Below are positions 4,830 through 5,072 of a stretch of DNA of 5,072 bases, piece by piece. The stretch's first letter is position 1, and each line of letters starts with the position of its first letter. Under the pieces are notes generated by a model. It was not told the origin of the DNA, ran no database searches, and saw only the letters and a program-made list of their open reading frames with translations. A program made the position numbers and the translations under genes. The stretch is from an uncultured Spirochaetia bacterium (GTDB lineage: Bacteria; Spirochaetota; UBA4802; JAGODF01). The stretch covers positions 1-5,072 of the forward strand of contig CALCJG010000346.1 of assembly GCA_937967705.1 (NCBI GenBank), read 5' to 3'.

Positions 4830-5072
4830 CGTGGTGCGGAATAAATGTGCAATCATTGAGCGTTCTCTTCGGAGAATGAAGGAAGAGTATGCTGCTGACC
4901 CGGGATTGACCAGTTACACCCATATCGACGCGATGATATTGAATATCGAGCGGGCCTGTCAGGCCGCCATAGACCTTGCCATGCATATTGTATCGGTCCA
5001 TCACGCCGGTGTTCCGCAGAATAGTGCCGATGCGTTTCTTTTGCTTGAAAGGTCCAGATTAGTAAGCAATTC
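4810..5072 (+). CDS. hepT: HepT-type HEPN ribonuclease toxin, N-terminal 87 residues (cut by window edge)
   Basis: Starts at the ATG 4810 with AGGAAG six bases upstream, overlapping mntA by 20 bases; an in-frame GTG at 4831, one base after the mntA stop, is an alternative start that gives the family-like VVRNKCAIIERSLRRM. The helical text matches HepT: NKCAIIERSLRRMKEEY, ILNIERACQAAIDLAMHIV and GVPQNSADAFLLLERSRLVSN. The full family is about 135-145 residues, so the HEPN catalytic motif (R-x4-H, with the modified Tyr just after) lies beyond the right edge and cannot be checked. With MntA it forms a type VII toxin-antitoxin pair; HepT acts on RNA in the cytoplasm and is held inactive by AMPylation. 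Whether this copy is intact is unknown. Confidence 0.92.
   Translation, partial: MPIEPDDVVRNKCAIIERSLRRMKEEYAADPGLTSYTHIDAMILNIERACQAAIDLAMHIVSVHHAGVPQNSADAFLLLERSRLVSN

Noticed and set aside
4623..5004. Two minus-strand frames over mntA and hepT
   Set aside because: Both overlap genes with clear family motifs and lack any motif or ribosome site of their own.

Overview
The window reads as a chromosomal segment of a Gram-negative bacterium of moderate GC content. The UvrA type, the acidic zinc-ribbon partner of uvrA and the polysaccharide-locus architecture suggest a deltaproteobacterium (Desulfobacterota, perhaps Syntrophales-like). That lineage call is inference from gene character, not from any search.

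Left part (1-796, minus strand): the 5' end of uvrA, running off the left edge, is preceded by a small, extremely acidic protein with a C-terminal two-CxxC zinc ribbon. The two genes overlap by ATGA, so they form one leftward operon.

Middle (797-1860): about 1 kb without a convincing gene. It holds a decayed dispersed palindromic repeat, a terminator-like hairpin facing left, several inverted repeats, six tandem copies of an 11-bp unit, and two phased A7 tracts directly upstream of a near-consensus sigma70 promoter (TTGACG-N17-TAATAT) whose -10 lies in an inverted repeat.

Right part (1861-5072, plus strand): that promoter serves a two-gene regulatory unit, a winged-helix protein with a degenerate nucleotidyltransferase-like C-terminal domain, overlapping by ATGA a specialised NusG paralogue (NGN + KOW, RfaH/LoaP/UpxY-like). 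A 350-nt untranslated stretch follows, full of hairpins: a terminator-like stem with a T6 run, a perfect 16-bp palindrome, and an AU-rich stem just before the next gene. Then comes wzm, the permease of an O-antigen/polysaccharide ABC exporter. The likely logic is that the winged-helix protein sets initiation and the NusG paralogue lets polymerase read through the leader into a long polysaccharide operon starting with wzm.

Instead of the expected ATPase gene wzt, wzm is followed by a HEPN/MNT pair: an MntA-type nucleotidyltransferase (GSx10DxD intact) and the first 87 codons of a HepT-type HEPN toxin that runs off the right edge. The most interesting points are the structured leader between a dedicated antiterminator and its presumed target operon, the catalytically degenerate NTase fused to a winged helix, the phased promoter with an 11-bp repeat array upstream, the toxin-antitoxin pair set inside an export locus, and the acidic zinc-ribbon gene coupled to uvrA.
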